DNA from: Prevotella koreensis | Lineage (GTDB): Bacteria > Bacteroidota > Bacteroidia > Bacteroidales > Bacteroidaceae | DNA length: 64,000 nucleotides | Direction of reading: 5' to 3' | NCBI RefSeq assembly: GCF_003977605.1 | Contig: NZ_RYYU01000001.1 | Span: forward strand, 1,050,039 to 1,114,038 | Shown: in pieces, positions 6,939-16,273 of the stretch | Numbering within the stretch: position 1 is the stretch's first letter | How the letters are laid out: every line of letters begins with the position of its first letter | The notes under the pieces: generated by a model | The model's database searches: none | What the model was told of the DNA's origin: nothing | What the model saw: only the letters and a program-made list of their open reading frames with translations | Made by a program: the position numbers and the translations under genes

Positions 6939-7998
6939 AGTTTTTAGACAAAAATGTTTTTACAGGTTGTTGTCCGTTCATAATTTTCTGTTTTTCGGCT
7001 CTTTTTATCTGTTGCACGTTAATCTTTTCTATCTCAGAAAGTTCTGCTACAGCCGCATCATTGTTGTCACGAGGCGAGTACCACGGACATGCAGAGAAAT
7101 ATTCTTGCATATCGGGAGTTGAGAAGCGGTAGCCGTGGCGAGCATAAATCTCGTTGCGCATGAGTCGCAGTTCGTTATTAGTGAAGTTGCCAAGCCAGTC
7201 GATATAAAGCATTTCATTGGAAGCGAAGTCGAAACGCGAGGTCTTGCCGGCAGTACCTTTCATCTGATTTGGCAGGACATGGTATAGTTTCACTTTGTAT
7301 TCCGTTGGCTCAAAGTCTCCGGAATCGTCCCGTCTTTTCTTCATCCTGGTAAGGGTCAGACCATCGTCATCATGCTCAATTTCATATATAGTGCCATCAC
7401 TCAACTTGATTAGTCTATCCGGCATATCATACATCTCCATTATCTTGTATGCGCTACCACCCTTATTCAGTCCGTAAACATCTTGTCCTTTTGCACTGAA
7501 AGTGACCAAGTCACCTTTAGAGTCTATGTATTCTCCCGCTAACAAAATCTTCTGAACGATTCTTTTCTCAAGAGCGTAAAGCCCGGTACTTTTTTCCGAA
7601 AATGGTTTTCCTTTCTCTTCGTGGAACACAGTGACAAGTTCCTTTCCTGAATAGAACAACAAATAACGTTTATCTGAAATCGTCTTCAGTTCCACCTTAA
7701 CATTCTTTGCTTCATACAAGAGATATTGACCGTACTGATACATTTGAGAACCTTTCGGCTCACCATTATCAGTTTCCACAAGAATATATTTCCCATCCTT
7801 GCCTTGCAGGCCGAACAACACGCCACCTTCATGTAGAGTGCCACCAGACCCGACATAGAAATCTTTTTTATTGCTATGGGGATTAAGAACGAAAAATGTC
7901 ATTCCGTCTGTCCAATAACTATCATCTTGGTTTGAAAAATCCTGAGCCACACATGACAACTGCATCAACACAAGTAAAAAAACGATTATCTTTTTCAT
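6916..7998 (-). CDS. Secreted YARHG-domain protein
   Basis: 360 aa from the ATG at 7998, which starts a signal peptide (MKKIIVFLLVLMQLSCVAQ); two upstream in-frame Met codons lack one. The cysteine in LSCVAQ could make it a lipoprotein, though the spacing also allows ordinary cleavage. The middle resembles repeated short beta strands (GKYILVE, GSAYKIMEMYD). Residues about 278-330 contain the YARHG domain (LMRNEIYARHGYRF...CPWYSP), an extracellular domain of unknown function. The last seven residues (YLRPIYV) come from an inverted repeat, so the natural C-terminus may have been replaced. Confidence 0.8.
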   Translation of the reverse strand: MKKIIVFLLVLMQLSCVAQDFSNQDDSYWTDGMTFFVLNPHSNKKDFYVGSGGTLHEGGVLFGLQGKDGKYILVETDNGEPKGSQMYQYGQYLLYEAKNVKVELKTISDKRYLLFYSGKELVTVFHEEKGKPFSEKSTGLYALEKRIVQKILLAGEYIDSKGDLVTFSAKGQDVYGLNKGGSAYKIMEMYDMPDRLIKLSDGTIYEIEHDDDGLTLTRMKKRRDDSGDFEPTEYKVKLYHVLPNQMKGTAGKTSRFDFASNEMLYIDWLGNFTNNELRLMRNEIYARHGYRFSTPDMQEYFSACPWYSPRDNNDAAVAELSEIEKINVQQIKRAEKQKIMNGQQPVKTFLSKNYLRPIYV

Positions 7999-8063
7999 AT
8001 ACATTTTATTATTAAAGATGAATTTCTTGATAGTTTCTAAATATCTATAATCATGCACGAAGT

Positions 8064-8819
8064 TTACTTCATGACTGTTAGGTTAAAACCATTACCATTC
8101 CATACATATCTACATCGTTGTATTTCAGAAGGTTCAAATTCATCTTCGTTAGAGATATGTATTTCAATATTCTTACCCTTGCGTGGCAGGTCGAATATTA
8201 ATGCCCAATCCTTCAAGAGGTCATCATCATCATCATCTTCTTCATCAATGCCCTTAGCAACCTTATCACTTACGTGACGGGCTTCTCTGATTTTTTCGGG
8301 GCTTGCATTCTTTAGGTTCATAAAATCGATGGGCATCACCTTTCTGTCATACGGAGCCGGAATTTCATGCATCATCCTGGTCGCATTGTTATACCTGAAA
8401 AATGTCATTATGCTTTTCATTCCTGCACAACGAGTCACAATCCAGTTTATGGCAAAGATTTTCTCCTGTTTGTTATCGCAGTTCCAATAGCACATCTCAA
8501 TCTTGATTAAAGAGCCACATTCAAAACCGTCCAACAGCTCCCACGAGACATATCCGCTATTCACATCTTTCACTAACTTTATTTTTCTATATTCACCCTC
8601 CTTATAGACTCGTGAGCCTTTTTTTATATCCTTCACAAAGTCTTTGATCATTTCATCATCAGGATTAGCAAGCGAGTAACTATTCATAAAATCAAGTATT
8701 GTAGGATGATCTCCTTTGAAAGAAACTTTAATGGTCGAAGATTCCGTTTGTGCGATAGAAACCTGCACGCCCAACATCAAAGCGATAAAAACAATCGAAT
8801 AATTAAATATTTTTTTCAT
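8064..8819 (-). CDS. Secreted hypothetical protein, paralogue of the next gene
   Basis: 251 aa with a signal peptide (MKKIFNYSIVFIALMLGVQV...AQ). It shares its plan with the protein at 8925-9617: IKVSFKG near the start, a KIEMCYWNC block, an IPAPxDRKVxPxDF block, an acidic insert (DEEDDDDDDLL near residue 200) and an ending RYVWNGNGFNLT. No known domain recognised. The acidic run is unique to this copy. A 5' leader AAACCTAAAAA is shared with the paralogue. Confidence 0.75.
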   Translation of the reverse strand: MKKIFNYSIVFIALMLGVQVSIAQTESSTIKVSFKGDHPTILDFMNSYSLANPDDEMIKDFVKDIKKGSRVYKEGEYRKIKLVKDVNSGYVSWELLDGFECGSLIKIEMCYWNCDNKQEKIFAINWIVTRCAGMKSIMTFFRYNNATRMMHEIPAPYDRKVMPIDFMNLKNASPEKIREARHVSDKVAKGIDEEDDDDDDLLKDWALIFDLPRKGKNIEIHISNEDEFEPSEIQRCRYVWNGNGFNLTVMK

Positions 8820-8924
8820 AACAAGTTTTTTTAGGTTTAATTTTATAACTCTGTGTATTCCGCAAAGACGAAAAACCCTTTTGGAAAAGACACATATAAG
8901 TGTTCTGATTATTATGCACGAAAA

Positions 8925-9617
8925 TTAATTAACGCGCGTGAGAGTGAAGCCGTTGCCATTCCATACATATCGCAATCGTTGTCTTTCTGATGGTCTTAAC
9001 TGGTTAGCATCTGCAATTCTTATTTCGATATCCTTCCCAATACGCGGAAGTGTGAATATAGGTGCCCAAGCATTGGCATCCTCGTTCCTTACGTTGCGCG
9101 CATAATTGATACGTTCGGGGCGTGTCTTTTGTGGGTTGGCAAAATCTACAGGTTTCACCTTTCTATCGAAAGGAGCAGGTATCTTCTTCATTACTCCGTT
9201 GGCCTTGTCATAACGATAGAACGTTATGGAAGATTCGTCAAAACCACCATTTTCGAGAGATATAACGTTGACGGCAAATATTTTCTCTTTTTTGTTCGCA
9301 CAGTTCCAGTAGCACATCTCTATTTTGCTAACAGAACCATCTTCTCCACTCTCCACCTCTCGCGACACATAGGCATTCTTCACATCGCTAACAATCTTTG
9401 TGCCCACATAGTTTCTCGTTCCTTCTTTTACGTCATTAGCAAAATCAGAGAACAATTCGTTGTTGGAATGAGCGCGCGAGTAACTCATCACAAAATCAAT
9501 TATTGTAGGACTGTTTCCTTTGAAAGAAACTTTCACTGTCAATGGCTGAGCCTCTGCGACCTCTACACTCAACGCCAAAGTGATGAGAAGAAGCAAGTAA
9601 TAAATTGGTTTTTTCAT
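8925..9617 (-). CDS. Secreted hypothetical protein, paralogue of 8064-8819
   Basis: 230 aa starting at the ATG at 9617, before a signal peptide (MKKPIYYLLLLITLALSV...AQ). A longer open frame reaches 9833 but runs through the antisense of tRNA-Arg and is spurious. Conserved blocks with the neighbour: TVKVSFKG, KIEMCYWNC, PAPFDRKVKP, RYVWNGNGFTLT. The two genes look like a tandem duplication. Function unknown; exported. Confidence 0.78.
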   Translation of the reverse strand: MKKPIYYLLLLITLALSVEVAEAQPLTVKVSFKGNSPTIIDFVMSYSRAHSNNELFSDFANDVKEGTRNYVGTKIVSDVKNAYVSREVESGEDGSVSKIEMCYWNCANKKEKIFAVNVISLENGGFDESSITFYRYDKANGVMKKIPAPFDRKVKPVDFANPQKTRPERINYARNVRNEDANAWAPIFTLPRIGKDIEIRIADANQLRPSERQRLRYVWNGNGFTLTRVN

Positions 9618-9660
9618 AATCAGTCTTTTTAGGTTTATTGTTAATGTTTTGTATCTGCTG

Positions 9661-9668
9661 CAAAGATA
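9661..9668 (-). promoter_or_regulatory. -7 promoter box
   Basis: On the minus strand TATCTTTG, about 44 bp before the ATG at 9617. It supports the shorter start of the secreted protein. Confidence 0.6.
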
Positions 9669-9740
9669 ATAATAATTTTTTAATAAGAAATAAATATTCA
9701 AAAAAGATAGGAATAATTTTGAAATGAGGTCAATATTTTG

Positions 9741-9748
9741 TACCTTTG
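9741..9748 (+). promoter_or_regulatory. -7 promoter box of tRNA-Arg
   Basis: TACCTTTG ending 10 bp before the tRNA 5' end, as usual for Bacteroidetes tRNA genes. Confidence 0.65.
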
Positions 9749-9758
9749 CGCAACATTT

Positions 9759-9832
9759 GGCTCCGTAGCTTAGTTGAATAGAGCGTCGGATTCCGGTTCC
9801 GAAGGTCCTGGGTTTGAATCCCAGCGGGGTCA
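9759..9832 (+). tRNA. tRNA-Arg(CCG)
   Basis: 74 nt cloverleaf. Acceptor GGCTCCG pairs with CGGGGTC, discriminator A, no encoded CCA. Anticodon stem TCGGA/TCCGA encloses TTCCGGT with anticodon CCG (reads CGG). The T arm contains GGTTTGAATC. It has its own -7 box at 9741. Confidence 0.95.
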
Positions 9833-9895
9833 CTTGGATTGAGATAAAAAAACTTAAATATTATAATCTGTAAACTTTAAACCCATACTATAACA

Positions 9896-11119
9896 ATGAA
9901 TATACAGGAACGCTTCATCAACTACACCAAGTTCGACACACAGTCGAGCGAGGAAAGCGAGAGTGTGCCCAGCACATCGAAACAACTTATTTTTGCGAAA
10001 TATCTGAAAGAGGAACTCGAAAGAGAAGGCCTTGAAGACGTGGAAATGGATGAGATGGGATATATCTATGCCACTCTTCCGGCCAACACGAAAGACGATA
10101 TTCCAACAATAGGATTCATAAGTCACTATGATACAAGTCCCGACTGCAGCGGTGCGAACGTAAAACCGAGCATCGTGAGCAACTATGACGGTACTGACAT
10201 TGAACTGTCGCCGGGCATTGTGAGCAGTCCGAAGAAATTCCCCGAACTGCTGAACCACATCGGTGAAGACCTCATCGTTACCGACGGAACAACACTTCTG
10301 GGTGCTGACGATAAGGCCGGTATAGCCGAGATAATGCAGGCGATGTGCTATCTGCGCGACAATAAAGAGATAAAGCACGGCAAGATTCGCGTTGCATTTA
10401 ATCCCGATGAGGAAATAGGAAAGGGTGCACACAATTTCAACGTAGAAAAGTTCGGTTGCGAATGGGCCTATACCATTGACGGAGGAGACCTCGGAGACCT
10501 TGAGTTTGAGAATTTCAATGCCGCATCAGGCAAAGTAAGCATTAAGGGAGTGAGCGTTCATCCCGGATATGCAAAGGGCAAGATGATTAATGCCAATCGT
10601 TTGGCAACTGAGTTCGCAAACATGTTACCGGCAGGCGAAACACCCGAGGAGACCGAGGGTTACGAGGGATTCTATCATCTGTTAGGAATAGAGTCGGGAA
10701 CAGAATGTGCGAAGATGAACTACATCATACGCGACCATGACCGCGGCCGCTTTGAAGACCGTAAAGTATTCTTCAAGCGTTGCGCCGACAAGATGAACGA
10801 GAAATACGGCGAAGGAACGGTTACAGCCGTTGTCAGCGACCAGTATTACAATATGAAAGAGAAAATAAGCCCTAACATGCACGTTATCGACATCGTACTA
10901 AAAGCGATGCAGGAGTGCGATGTGCCACCAAAAGTGGAGCCTATCAGAGGTGGAACCGATGGTGCACAACTGTCGTTCAAGGGTCTGCCCTGCCCCAACA
11001 TCTTTGCCGGCGGTGTAAACTTCCACGGCCCTTATGAGTTCGTCAGCATTCAGGTGATGGAAAAGGCGATGCAGGTAATTGTGAAGATTTGCGAAATAAC
11101 GTCTTCATACAACAAATAA
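9896..11119 (+). CDS. pepT: Peptidase T (tripeptidase)
   Basis: 407 aa, full family length, cytosolic. M20 metallopeptidase motifs are all present: SHYDTSPD (zinc His77, Asp79), LLGADDKAG with the bridging Asp near 138, DEEIG with the catalytic Glu172 and zinc Glu173, TIDGGDLG with Asp near 195, and NFHGPYEF with the last zinc His. PepT removes the N-terminal residue from tripeptides. An inverted-repeat terminator follows at 11147. Confidence 0.95.
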   Translation: MNIQERFINYTKFDTQSSEESESVPSTSKQLIFAKYLKEELEREGLEDVEMDEMGYIYATLPANTKDDIPTIGFISHYDTSPDCSGANVKPSIVSNYDGTDIELSPGIVSSPKKFPELLNHIGEDLIVTDGTTLLGADDKAGIAEIMQAMCYLRDNKEIKHGKIRVAFNPDEEIGKGAHNFNVEKFGCEWAYTIDGGDLGDLEFENFNAASGKVSIKGVSVHPGYAKGKMINANRLATEFANMLPAGETPEETEGYEGFYHLLGIESGTECAKMNYIIRDHDRGRFEDRKVFFKRCADKMNEKYGEGTVTAVVSDQYYNMKEKISPNMHVIDIVLKAMQECDVPPKVEPIRGGTDGAQLSFKGLPCPNIFAGGVNFHGPYEFVSIQVMEKAMQVIVKICEITSSYNK

Positions 11120-11146
11120 AAAACACTCAAGGAATGAGGAAAAGAC

Positions 11147-11220
11147 AAGTGGGTGTTAACAATTAAAGAAAACAAAAGATACCATATCTACACTTAATTG
11201 CGAACACCCACTTTTATCAT
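11147..11220 (+). terminator. Terminator hairpin after pepT
   Basis: AAGTGGGTGTT at 11147-11157 pairs with AACACCCACTT at 11203-11213 and AATTAA with TTAATT inside it, followed by TTTAT. Confidence 0.65.
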
Positions 11221-11263
11221 TCACTACATTTCAATTATATATAACTAATAATAAGAAAAGAAT

Positions 11264-13519
11264 TTGTCTGAAATCCCAGGATTAATAAAAGACCTTGCGC
11301 TGATACTTATTGTAGCAGGCGCGGTAACATTATTGTTCAAGAAACTAAAACAACCGCTGGTGTTGGGTTATATAGTGGCAGGTTTTGTAGTGTCGCCACA
11401 CATGCCCTACACAATGTCTGTTGTAGATCAAACCGACATAAAGACATGGGCAGACATCGGAGTTATGTTCTTACTCTTCTCGCTCGGTCTAGATTTCTCT
11501 TTCAAGAAAATTATTAAGATGGGCATGCAACCCATCATTGCCACCATAACCATTTTGTTCTCCATGATAATGCTGGGCATAACGGTCGGCAAGATAATGG
11601 GTTGGGATAAGATGGATTGCATCTTTCTCGGCGGCATGCTTGCAATGAGTTCCACCACTATTATCTATAAGGCATTCACCGACTTAGGCCTACGACAGCA
11701 ACGTTTTGCCGGTATTGTGATGAGTGTACTGATACTTGAAGACATACTCGCGATAGTGATGATGGTGATGCTCAGTGCCATTGCCTCCGGAAACAATCCT
11801 GATGGAGGTGAGATGCTCGGTTCGGTGTTTAAGATTGGCTTCTTCCTCATACTATGGTTTGTGGTTGGAATCTTTGTTGTCCCTCTGTTCCTGAGATATA
11901 CCAGACGACTAATGAATAACGAGACGCTTCTCATTGTTGCTCTCGGATTGTGCTGCGCTATGGCCGTATTGAGCACAAAAGTAGGTTTTTCAAGTGCATT
12001 CGGAGCTTTCGTGATGGGTAACATCCTTGCCGAAACAATCGAGGCAGAGAAGATAATAAAACTTGTTGAACCGGTGAAGAACCTGTTCGGAGCAATATTT
12101 TTCGTGTCGGTGGGAATGCTTGTCGACCCGAATATACTCGTCGATTACGCACTCCCTATAATGCTGTTGGTGTTTACGATAATCTTTGGGCAGGCAACGT
12201 TCGGTACGTTTGGATACCTCATCAGCGGTCAGTCACTGAAATCTGCAATGCAGTGCGGTTTCTCTATGGCACAGATAGGTGAGTTCTCATTCATTATCGC
12301 ATCTCTCGGACTTGCACTTGGTGTCATTGGCGAGTTTCTGTATCCTGTGGTAGTAGCGGTCAGTGTGATAACCACTTTCCTCACACCATACATGGTGCGA
12401 GCCTCCGTTCCGGCTTACAACAAAGTGGAAAAACGACTCCCCAAGAAATGGATACGCAGTCTCAACCACACCACTACCGGCATACCATCGTCAGGAGAGA
12501 AGAACCTTTGGCGGTCGCTGCTCAGCGCAATGTTGCGCACAATGATAATATATGGAATATTGTCAACAGCAGCGATAGCGGTGATGTTCACTTTCGTACT
12601 TCCTCTTGCACGGCAAATACTACCCAGCTGGGATCTCCATTGGTATGCAAATGCCATAACAGGGGCACTCACAATACTGCTTATATCACCCTTCTTGAGA
12701 TCTATCGTGATGAAGAAGAACAATAGCGAAGAGATGAAGCAACTGTGGAGTGCGAGCCGACTGAACCGTTTCCCACTAATATTCACAATACTTGTGCGTA
12801 CGGCCTTTGCGGCATCGTTCATATTCTATATCATCAATTACCTGTCGCGATTTGCCAATGCACTCATTATAACTATTGCCATTGTCATAGTGATACTTAT
12901 TGCACTCTCACGCCGACTAAAACGTCGAAGCATAAAACTGGAACGAATGTTCATTCAGAACTTGCGTTCGCGAGACATCGAAGCGCAGGTGAAAGGGCAA
13001 CGCAAACCGCTATACGAAGGTCGTTTGCTCGACCGCGATATTCACATCGGCGACTTCGAGATTCCCGAAGGGTCGTTATGGGCCGGCAAAACACTTCAAG
13101 ACTTGCAACTCCGTAACCGATTCGGAGTTCACGTTAGCAGTATTCTCCGTGGCAAGCAGCGCATCAATATTCCCTCAGGAAGCACCATTGTCTATCCGTC
13201 TGACAACCTTCAAGCTATCGGTAGCGACGAGCAACTGAAGGCTTTGGGACACGCCATTGAAGAAGATATGTTCAGAGGAGACCCGGAAATAGAAAAGCGA
13301 GAGATGAAACTGCGACAGATTGTGATAAAAGGAACAAGTCAATTCGCAGGGAAGACACTCATGGAAAGCGGTATTCGCGACACCTTCAACTGTATGGTTG
13401 TAGGCTTGGAGCGCGGAGAAGAAAACCTATGGCAACCCACTCCTGACTATATTTTCAAGAAAGGAGACATTATATGGATTGTAGGTGAAGAAGATTCCCT
13501 CAACCAAATGATGAACTGA
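11264..13519 (+). CDS. CPA2-family cation:proton antiporter with two RCK-C domains
   Basis: 751 aa with a TTG start at 11264, chosen because the frame directly continues into the first membrane helix and no nearby ATG fits. Residues 1-400 are a 12-helix sodium/proton exchanger domain (LGYIVAGF, LLFSLGLDFS, FSSAFGAFVMG, FFVSVGML). A second membrane segment of about 4 helices follows (about 420-550). The C-terminus carries two TrkA-C/RCK-C-like domains, each with an AGKTL motif (about 605-670 and 685-750). There is no RCK-N nucleotide-binding domain. Family members exchange K+ or Na+ for protons across the inner membrane. The ion cannot be deduced from the sequence. Confidence 0.85.
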   Translation: MSEIPGLIKDLALILIVAGAVTLLFKKLKQPLVLGYIVAGFVVSPHMPYTMSVVDQTDIKTWADIGVMFLLFSLGLDFSFKKIIKMGMQPIIATITILFSMIMLGITVGKIMGWDKMDCIFLGGMLAMSSTTIIYKAFTDLGLRQQRFAGIVMSVLILEDILAIVMMVMLSAIASGNNPDGGEMLGSVFKIGFFLILWFVVGIFVVPLFLRYTRRLMNNETLLIVALGLCCAMAVLSTKVGFSSAFGAFVMGNILAETIEAEKIIKLVEPVKNLFGAIFFVSVGMLVDPNILVDYALPIMLLVFTIIFGQATFGTFGYLISGQSLKSAMQCGFSMAQIGEFSFIIASLGLALGVIGEFLYPVVVAVSVITTFLTPYMVRASVPAYNKVEKRLPKKWIRSLNHTTTGIPSSGEKNLWRSLLSAMLRTMIIYGILSTAAIAVMFTFVLPLARQILPSWDLHWYANAITGALTILLISPFLRSIVMKKNNSEEMKQLWSASRLNRFPLIFTILVRTAFAASFIFYIINYLSRFANALIITIAIVIVILIALSRRLKRRSIKLERMFIQNLRSRDIEAQVKGQRKPLYEGRLLDRDIHIGDFEIPEGSLWAGKTLQDLQLRNRFGVHVSSILRGKQRINIPSGSTIVYPSDNLQAIGSDEQLKALGHAIEEDMFRGDPEIEKREMKLRQIVIKGTSQFAGKTLMESGIRDTFNCMVVGLERGEENLWQPTPDYIFKKGDIIWIVGEEDSLNQMMN

Positions 13520-13630
13520 AGAAACAATAAAATAACGGTAGATAAGACACTGTTTTGTCCTCCTTTTTGTTTTTTGCAGCGAAACATTGATTTTTTTCGG
13601 TGAAAAATTAGGTTTTTAGAAAAAAAACGC

Positions 13631-13638
13631 TACTTTTG
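13631..13638 (+). promoter_or_regulatory. -7 promoter box
   Basis: TACTTTTG, close to the TAnnTTTG consensus, 58 bp before the carboxyltransferase gene start at 13697. Confidence 0.55.
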
Positions 13639-13696
13639 CAATTATAAATTTATATACAAATACATTAAAGTTTTTATAACACTCAAATCAACAACT

Positions 13697-15472
13697 ATGA
13701 AGAAAAGAATCCAATTCAGTCTCGTTTATCGTGACATGTGGCAAAGTTCCGGTAAGTTCCAGCCACGCAAGGATCAGTTGGAAAGAATAGCACCGGCCAT
13801 AATTGACATGGGAGTATTCGACCGTGTAGAAACCAACGGTGGTGCTTTTGAGCAAGTGAACCTTTTGGCGGGCGAGAACCCTAATGAAGCCGTGCGGGCT
13901 TTCTGTAAGCCTTTCAACGAGGTAGGCATAAAGACACACATGCTCGATCGTGGCCTCAACGCACTGCGAATGTACCCCGTGCCCGATGATGTACGCGAGT
14001 TGCAGTATAAAGTCAAGCACGCACAGGGAGTGGATATACCACGTATATTCTGCGGCTTGAACGACACCCGAAATATCATTCCGTCTATAAAGTGGGCAAA
14101 AGCAGCAGGCATGACACCGCAGGCTACACTTTGTATCACAACCAGTCCGGTGCATACGGTAGAATATTATTCTAACATTGCCGATGAGGTAATCGCTGCC
14201 GGAGCAGAAGAAATCTGTCTCAAGGACATGGCCGGAATAGGACAGCCGGCAATGCTCGGTGCGCTCACAAAGTCAATAAAGACAAAGCACCCGGACGTAA
14301 TAATACAATATCACGGTCACTCCGGCCCGGGTCTCTCTATGGCAAGTATTCTCGAAGTTTGTAACAATGGTGGTGATGTTATCGACACAGCCATTGAACC
14401 GCTGTCATGGGGTAAGGTTCATCCGGACATCATCTCTGTTCAGTCTATGCTGAAGAACGAAGGATTCGAGGTGAAAGAGATAAACATGAACGCCTATATG
14501 CAGGCACGTTCACTGACACAGGAATTCATCGATGATTGGCTCGGCTACTTCATAAACCCCGGAAACAAGCACATGTCTTCACTGCTTCTCGGTTGTGGAC
14601 TTCCCGGCGGTATGATGGGTTCGATGATGGCAGACCTCGCAGGTATGCACCGCACCATCAACTCAATACGCGCTAAGAAAGGATTGCCGGAATATTCTAC
14701 AGACGAACTGCTCGTGAAACTGTTCGATGAGGTGGCATACGTATGGCCACGCGTTGGTTACCCACCACTCGTTACACCATTCTCGCAGTACACCAAGAAC
14801 ATCGCCCTCATGAACCTGCTCACCATAGAGCAAGGCAAGGGTCGTTTCGTAATGATGGACGAGTCTATGTGGGGAATGATTCTTGGCAAGTCAGGAAGAA
14901 TCCCTGGAGAGATTGCACCGGAACTCAAAGAACTGGCAGAAAAGCAAGGACGCGAGTTTACGACAGCCGACCCGCACACTCTCATCCCGAATGCACTCGA
15001 CGATTTCCGCAAGGAGATGGACGAAAACGGCTGGGACTATGGCAAGGACGACGAGGAACTCTACGAACTTGCAATGCACCCGGAACAGTATCGCGACTTC
15101 AAGAGCGGCATAGCAAAGAAGCGCATGCTCGAAGATTTGCAGAAAGCAAAGGACGCGAAACTCGGTTCTTCACTCTCACCGGAGGAATTGGCAGCATTCA
15201 AACACGCAAAGGCAGACGCTCTTGTGGCTCCTGTGAAAGGTCAGATATTCTACGAGTTCAATGGCGACGGCGAGTGCGCACCATGCGTGGAGCCATTCAT
15301 CGGACAACACTACGAAGAGGGACAGCCGTTCTGCTACATACAGACACCTTGGGGAGAGATAGAAACAATCCCTGCTGCTCTTGGCGGAAAACTTGTTGAA
15401 ATTGCTGCAAAACAAGGAGCAAAAGTAAGCAAGGGTCAGACTCTCGCATACATCGAGCGTGACCACGAATAA
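13697..15472 (+). CDS. Oxaloacetate decarboxylase alpha/pyruvate carboxylase B-like carboxyltransferase
   Basis: 591 aa, cytosolic. A TIM-barrel carboxyltransferase domain spans about 1-300: YRDMWQS near 11-17, the active-site lysine in CLKDMAG (Lys176) and the metal-binding YHGHSGPG (His206, His208). A PYC/OADA conserved domain follows to about 500. The last 75 residues have the biotinyl/lipoyl beta-sandwich pattern (APVKGQIF...), but where relatives have EAMKM or EAMKT there is IQTPWGEIET, so the biotin-accepting lysine is absent. The enzyme must therefore use a separate biotin carrier or have changed function. The usual RDxHQS motif reads RDMWQS, as in some Bacteroidetes homologues. Monocistronic, with promoter at 13631 and terminator at 15519. 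Confidence 0.85.
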   Translation: MKKRIQFSLVYRDMWQSSGKFQPRKDQLERIAPAIIDMGVFDRVETNGGAFEQVNLLAGENPNEAVRAFCKPFNEVGIKTHMLDRGLNALRMYPVPDDVRELQYKVKHAQGVDIPRIFCGLNDTRNIIPSIKWAKAAGMTPQATLCITTSPVHTVEYYSNIADEVIAAGAEEICLKDMAGIGQPAMLGALTKSIKTKHPDVIIQYHGHSGPGLSMASILEVCNNGGDVIDTAIEPLSWGKVHPDIISVQSMLKNEGFEVKEINMNAYMQARSLTQEFIDDWLGYFINPGNKHMSSLLLGCGLPGGMMGSMMADLAGMHRTINSIRAKKGLPEYSTDELLVKLFDEVAYVWPRVGYPPLVTPFSQYTKNIALMNLLTIEQGKGRFVMMDESMWGMILGKSGRIPGEIAPELKELAEKQGREFTTADPHTLIPNALDDFRKEMDENGWDYGKDDEELYELAMHPEQYRDFKSGIAKKRMLEDLQKAKDAKLGSSLSPEELAAFKHAKADALVAPVKGQIFYEFNGDGECAPCVEPFIGQHYEEGQPFCYIQTPWGEIETIPAALGGKLVEIAAKQGAKVSKGQTLAYIERDHE

Positions 15473-15518
15473 GAAAGAATCAACCCTTACTCCATAACAA
15501 GGAGAAAGAAAACAAGAA

Positions 15519-15557
15519 AACTGCTCTCAAACATATTATTGAGAGCAGTTTTTTTAT
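15519..15557 (+). terminator. Rho-independent terminator
   Basis: AACTGCTCTCAA, 8-nt loop, TTGAGAGCAGTT, followed by seven T. Confidence 0.9.
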
Positions 15558-15653
15558 TCATAAAACAATAGCAATACGTCGATTCCATAGACGATAGAAT
15601 TATAAATATAAGAATAAAAACACCCCCTAACATCATTATTAACAAATAATGAC

Positions 15654-15661
15654 TACCTTTG
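15654..15661 (+). promoter_or_regulatory. -7 promoter box almost touching the start codon
   Basis: TACCTTTG ends 5 bp before the ATG at 15667, so transcription would begin at or within a few bases of the start codon. Confidence 0.6.
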
Positions 15662-15666
15662 CAAAC

Positions 15667-16233
15667 ATGGACTATCAGATGATAATAGACAAATACTACA
15701 AAGAAAACAACGCACTGCGAGATATTCTTCTCACACACAGCCGCGCGGTGGCCGACAAAGCATTGAAAATTGCCTATGCCCATTCGGAACTCAATATTGA
15801 CAAACAGTTCGTGGAAGAGGCTGCAATGCTTCACGATATTGGCGTTTTCCGTTGCGATGCACCCGGCATAGAATGTCACGGGACGGAACCTTATATCTGC
15901 CACGGATACATCGGTGCAATGTTACTGAGAGAAGAGGGGTTTCCACAACATGCACGTGTATGCGAACGACACACAGGAGCGGGACTTACGCTCGACGAAA
16001 TAGTGTCGCGTAATCTCCCACTACCCCATCGCTCGTTCCTACCAGAAACAACAGAGGAAATATTGATATGCTATGCCGACAAGTTCTTTTCAAAGACACA
16101 TCCCGACCGCGAAAAGACAATAGAACAGGCCGAACGTTCACTTATGAAATTCGGAGAAGAAGGTTTGCAGCGTTTCAGAGAATGGCATAAACTGTTCAGC
16201 CCCTTAAAAATCGCGGCAAAGGATAGCGTATAA
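15667..16233 (+). CDS. HD-domain hydrolase
   Basis: 188 aa from the ATG at 15667; an ATG at 15649 lies upstream of the promoter box and is rejected, and 15679 is an alternative. HD-superfamily metal ligands are visible: LTHSRAVADKAL (His near 25), AMLHDIGVF (His-Asp near 55), then further His residues (YICHGYIGA, CERHTGAG). The protein resembles the small HDIG phosphohydrolases of unknown substrate. The LptD gene follows with its own promoter. Confidence 0.75.
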   Translation: MDYQMIIDKYYKENNALRDILLTHSRAVADKALKIAYAHSELNIDKQFVEEAAMLHDIGVFRCDAPGIECHGTEPYICHGYIGAMLLREEGFPQHARVCERHTGAGLTLDEIVSRNLPLPHRSFLPETTEEILICYADKFFSKTHPDREKTIEQAERSLMKFGEEGLQRFREWHKLFSPLKIAAKDSV

Positions 16234-16248
16234 TAAAAAAATAAGTTG

Positions 16249-16256
16249 TAACTTTG
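16249..16256 (+). promoter_or_regulatory. -7 promoter box of lptD-like gene
   Basis: TAACTTTG 17 bp before the ATG at 16274. It excludes the TTG at 16265 as a likely start. Confidence 0.6.
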
Positions 16257-16273
16257 CACACAAATTGGCTCTG

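Noticed and set aside
9618-9833. N-terminal extension of the 8925 gene through the tRNA region
   Set aside because: It is antisense to tRNA-Arg and upstream of a promoter box and signal peptide start.
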